Assembly: GCF_000004075.3 (NCBI RefSeq)
Contig: NC_026660.2
Coordinates: forward strand, 28,399,498 to 28,463,497
Source: Cucumis sativus
Lineage: Eukaryota > Streptophyta > Magnoliopsida > Cucurbitales > Cucurbitaceae
DNA length: 64,000 bases
Reading direction: 5' to 3'
The number at the start of each line of letters is the position of its first letter. The stretch's first letter is position 1. Positions 61,353-64,000 of this stretch are shown piece after piece. The notes beneath the pieces were generated by a model. That model had not been told where the DNA came from. It saw only the letters and a program-made list of their open reading frames with translations, and made no database searches. The position numbers and the translations under genes are program-made.

Positions 61353-62300
61353 TATTAATAGGTCAATAAATTGTATATAAAATTAGTTCATATTGATCAT
61401 TTGTATAGTTAGGGTCTGATTCTTAGTGTTCTTGTGCATTTTTTGGTCCAAAGTTGCACCCAAATTCAGAGCAATCTATACAGATTTTTTCATGGGGGGT
61501 TTTAGCTTGATTTTAGAAACAAAGTCTAAGGACAGTCCCAATAACAGATCTATATATATTTTTTATAAGCGTTCTGGTTTAATATATCAAAGAATTGCAA
61601 ACTCGATCTCGATCCCAGTTTCGATCTCGTCATCCTTCAAAACCTTGAAATCAGAGAAAATAGAAAAATTGTAGTCACCGATAGACGCAAGCTACTGGGA
61701 AATCAAAGCAGCTTGCCTGGAAGGTGACAGAAAAACTCAATGTGAGAGAAGGTTCTCATGAAAAAAAGGCTAAAAACTATGCCATTTCACTCATCTCTCC
61801 TTCTCATAACCAAACAAAACAAGAGATTTATAAAGAAAATGTAAGAAGTTCGGTAAGCAGATTCGTCGACGAAAATCAGATTAGATCTGAAACAACGACC
61901 GGCCAGTAAACTTCTGTGGATTGATTTAGCTGCAGCCTCAACGGCAGGTCAAGAACAGGGCCATGGCCCTGCTCTTGGTACAATACAGCCTCAAGAAAAA
62001 CAGATCATAAGAAACAAAATTCAAAGGCGAAAGTAAAAAAGTTTGAGAGCGACGAGAGTGTTGAAGGTTGAGCGAACGGAATCGATAAGATGGCGAAGGT
62101 GTTGAAGAAGCTGCGGTGAGGACTGAGGAACGATTTGTTAAAACCCTAGCAAGGCCATTTAATAGAAGATTTGGGTGAAGAGGAATGTAGTGGGTACGGG
62201 AGATCCTGACCGTTGATATTTCAAGGCGATGAGATAGGGTTTCTTTGATTGTGTATTTTCAAATTTATTAGAAATATAGCGTTGTCTTCGAGCTTACTAT
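61353..62300 (-). other. Probable minus-strand transcript of unclear coding status
   Basis: On the minus strand, about 62155-62140 reads GCTAGGGTTTTAAC, a telo-box-type leader start common in plant translation and mitochondrial genes. An ATG lies at about 62165 (ATGGCCTTGCTAGGGTTT), but its frame stops after six codons. One base out of frame runs a 65-codon Ser/Arg/Leu-rich open frame ending near 61935 that looks like a mitochondrial presequence and has no ATG of its own near its start. It may be a decayed gene start, a non-coding RNA, or a 5' leader with an unseen intron. A 28-bp palindrome lies inside it. No downstream exon was found. Confidence 0.25.
61950..61977. repeat. 28-bp near-perfect palindrome
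   Basis: The right half is the exact complement of the left half apart from one pair, with the centre at GGGCCATGGCCC and no loop. On the minus strand the odd pair would be a G-U wobble, giving an unbroken RNA stem. GC-rich in an AT-rich setting. Confidence 0.9.
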
Positions 62301-64000
62301 AGTATTGAAATTGAAATTTATTTTTAATTAACAAAACTTTCCAAAATATCTATAAATATAGATTTCAAGTTCATTGTTTGACAAAACATTAACAATTTAA
62401 ATTTTATAATGCTCTTAAAATAGTTCTAAATCTCAATCAATAAAACTGATTTATAAGATTGGGAAGAAAAAAAAAAACAGGGTGTTTTTTTTTTTTTAAT
62501 TTTAAGAAATTATGACTTTAAAAAAAATTCAAATCGTAATTTGGCTTTCAAATAAAAATTCTAATCTTTATTTCTCTTTATAAAATTAGCTAACCTATAA
62601 TAATAATAGGTTGCGGAAAAATAAATAATAAATATCTCCACATATAACCCATGGCATAGATATAGATGAGAATATTACAAGAAGAATTAAAACTTTCATT
62701 TGGTTGTATTGGTTTGTATGCTACTTCGTGTAATTCGACCAAATTTTAAATTGCCTTTATACATGAGTTTAAGCTTTTCGATCAATTAATAATTTATCGA
62801 TCACGAATTTAAGCTTTTGGGTCAATTGATGATTTAAGATAATATCAATTTTATAATGCCTCTATCCATCCCTACAACTCGCTTTCTTAACTATTTTAAT
62901 TTTTAGTATCTTTGAAACTAGTTACAGAAAAATATTTGTTAAACTACGAGATTCCACATATCATGATAGATAGAAATAAAAGCAAAAATAAATAGCATCT
63001 ATCCATTTTGATTAGGTAATACTTAATGTATTCAAGATGCATCCATCTTTACGCAACAATTTTAAAAATGTTTCGTAAAAATAATAAAAAGGATATGATA
63101 GTTTGAAAATTTAATTAGTGGAAATGGGTGGAATGGATGAAAATAGGTACATACATCCAAATATTTTTCTTTAAAAAAATATTGTTGGTTCCTATTGAAT
63201 GGTTTGAACAACCATTTGATTGACTCCCTCCTAAATATAATAACCACCCCAAAAAAGCCACTAAATTAAGGGTAAGAAAAACGAAGGAGGATGCCAAAAA
63301 CAGATGGAAGTGAAAGCAATAAATGGGGTATGGTTTGTTTCAATGGGAAAATATAAATTGAAAACCATTCCCTCCTTCTTTTCACGATTCATTCAAAGTA
63401 AAATTTGAAGAATCCAAAGGTCAATACCAAAAAAAAAATTTAAATGGCATGCAACACCAACCAAACAATTACTATTTTGATAGCTATCATCATGGTTTGT
63501 TCATTAATACTAAACCCAACAAATGCATAGCTACGGTGCCATTGGTAGGAATTCACCCACAAGATAGGTAGGAATTCACCCACAAGATAGATGCAGATTT
63601 GGTAAGTGCAAAATATTAGGAGAACCCGTCAATCCTTATACCAGAGGATGTGAAGCTATAAAACGTTGTAGATCTGAAAATGAATTTGAAGTTGGATCTG
63701 AAAATAAATATGAACTTAGACCTGATTGATTCACACCCTTAGCTTCCACATCTCTATTATGTCATTCCATATTCTATCTCTTTTAGTTATGGCCATGGTG
63801 TAGAACGAGTGTCATTCACTCGTATATGGTATTGACTTGATAATTTTTTAATATTTAATTTATTATAACTATATGTTTGGTTTTTGTTAAATCTTCAATT
63901 TGTTTATGTATATTTTTGTTTCATTATCTCTTTTCTCAATTCGTGCTTTAGAAAATAGTTTTATGTGATTCTTTTTATTAAAAATTAAAATTCGACAAGA
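62301..64000. other. AT-rich intergenic DNA at the window end
   Basis: No gene is supported. The frames at 63062-63297 (minus) have no recognisable features. A 23-bp tandem duplication lies at 63545-63590. Confidence 0.5.
63545..63590. repeat. Perfect tandem duplication of 23 bp
   Basis: Two adjacent copies beginning GTAGGAATTCACCCACAAG and ending ATAG without a mismatch. Probably recent. Confidence 0.9.

Noticed and set aside
1-64000. tRNA, rRNA, snRNA, known microRNA, CRISPR or organelle-derived DNA
   Set aside because: I looked for B-box TTCGA contexts, conserved microRNA sequences, U6-type starts and regular spacer arrays by eye; none fit. A covariance-model search would be decisive.

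Overview
The window is nuclear DNA of a flowering plant (eudicot). Its genes have many short introns with GT-AG borders, AT-rich intergenic DNA, TATA boxes and plant-only families, such as an INT-type inositol transporter with a PSI loop, UPL5, a DUF506 protein and a chloroplast-targeted protein. Repeat styles (TCTATCACTGATAGA-type foldback elements, LINE 3' ends, a SINE with eudicot Au-like boxes) and the protein sequences suggest a cucurbit. The species cannot be fixed by reading alone. No virus-like element, CRISPR array, rRNA or tRNA gene was recognised.

Layout. 1-3127: intergenic DNA with a small MITE candidate and a probable 5' leader intron. 3128-5607 (+): inositol transporter INT4-like, six exons, one GC-AG intron. 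6921-8398 (-): armadillo-repeat protein, convergent with INT4; this pair is also adjacent in Arabidopsis as I remember it (At4g16480/At4g16490). 8399-18133: a G-box cluster, then a gene-poor AT-rich stretch with a diverged duplicated repeat. 18134-20314 (-): inositol monophosphatase / L-galactose-1-phosphate phosphatase, 11 exons. 22053-22830: hAT-like non-autonomous element carrying a 73-76 bp tandem array. 23930-29970 (+): HECT ubiquitin ligase UPL5-like, three exons, with a 2.8 kb first intron holding LINE debris.

31587-61352 is the gene-rich half: small Glu-rich acidic protein (-), plastid protein with possible NTF2-like core (+), small plastid membrane protein (+), RhoGDI (+), fumarylacetoacetase (-, 14 exons), CDP-diacylglycerol synthase (+, 11 exons), alkaline ceramidase (-), DUF506 protein (+). 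From memory of Arabidopsis locus order, the acidic protein, RhoGDI, FAH, CDS and DUF506 genes occur in the same relative order, but split between two duplicated segments of chromosome 1. This window would then preserve the unfractionated order. 32.5-38 kb is a long intergenic stretch with two inverted copies of one foldback MITE. 61.4-64 kb has no proven gene but holds a 28-bp near-perfect palindrome inside a probable minus-strand transcript and a 23-bp tandem repeat.

The genes do not form one pathway. Loose themes are inositol and ascorbate metabolism (INT4, IMP), lipid metabolism (CDS, ceramidase), tyrosine breakdown (FAH), Rho/ROP signalling (RhoGDI) and ubiquitination (UPL5). Exon borders were placed by hand from splice consensus, reading phase and remembered Arabidopsis homologues. 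Every multi-exon model given here sums to a whole number of codons and ends at a stop. No clearly new multi-gene system was found; the best leads are listed as findings.
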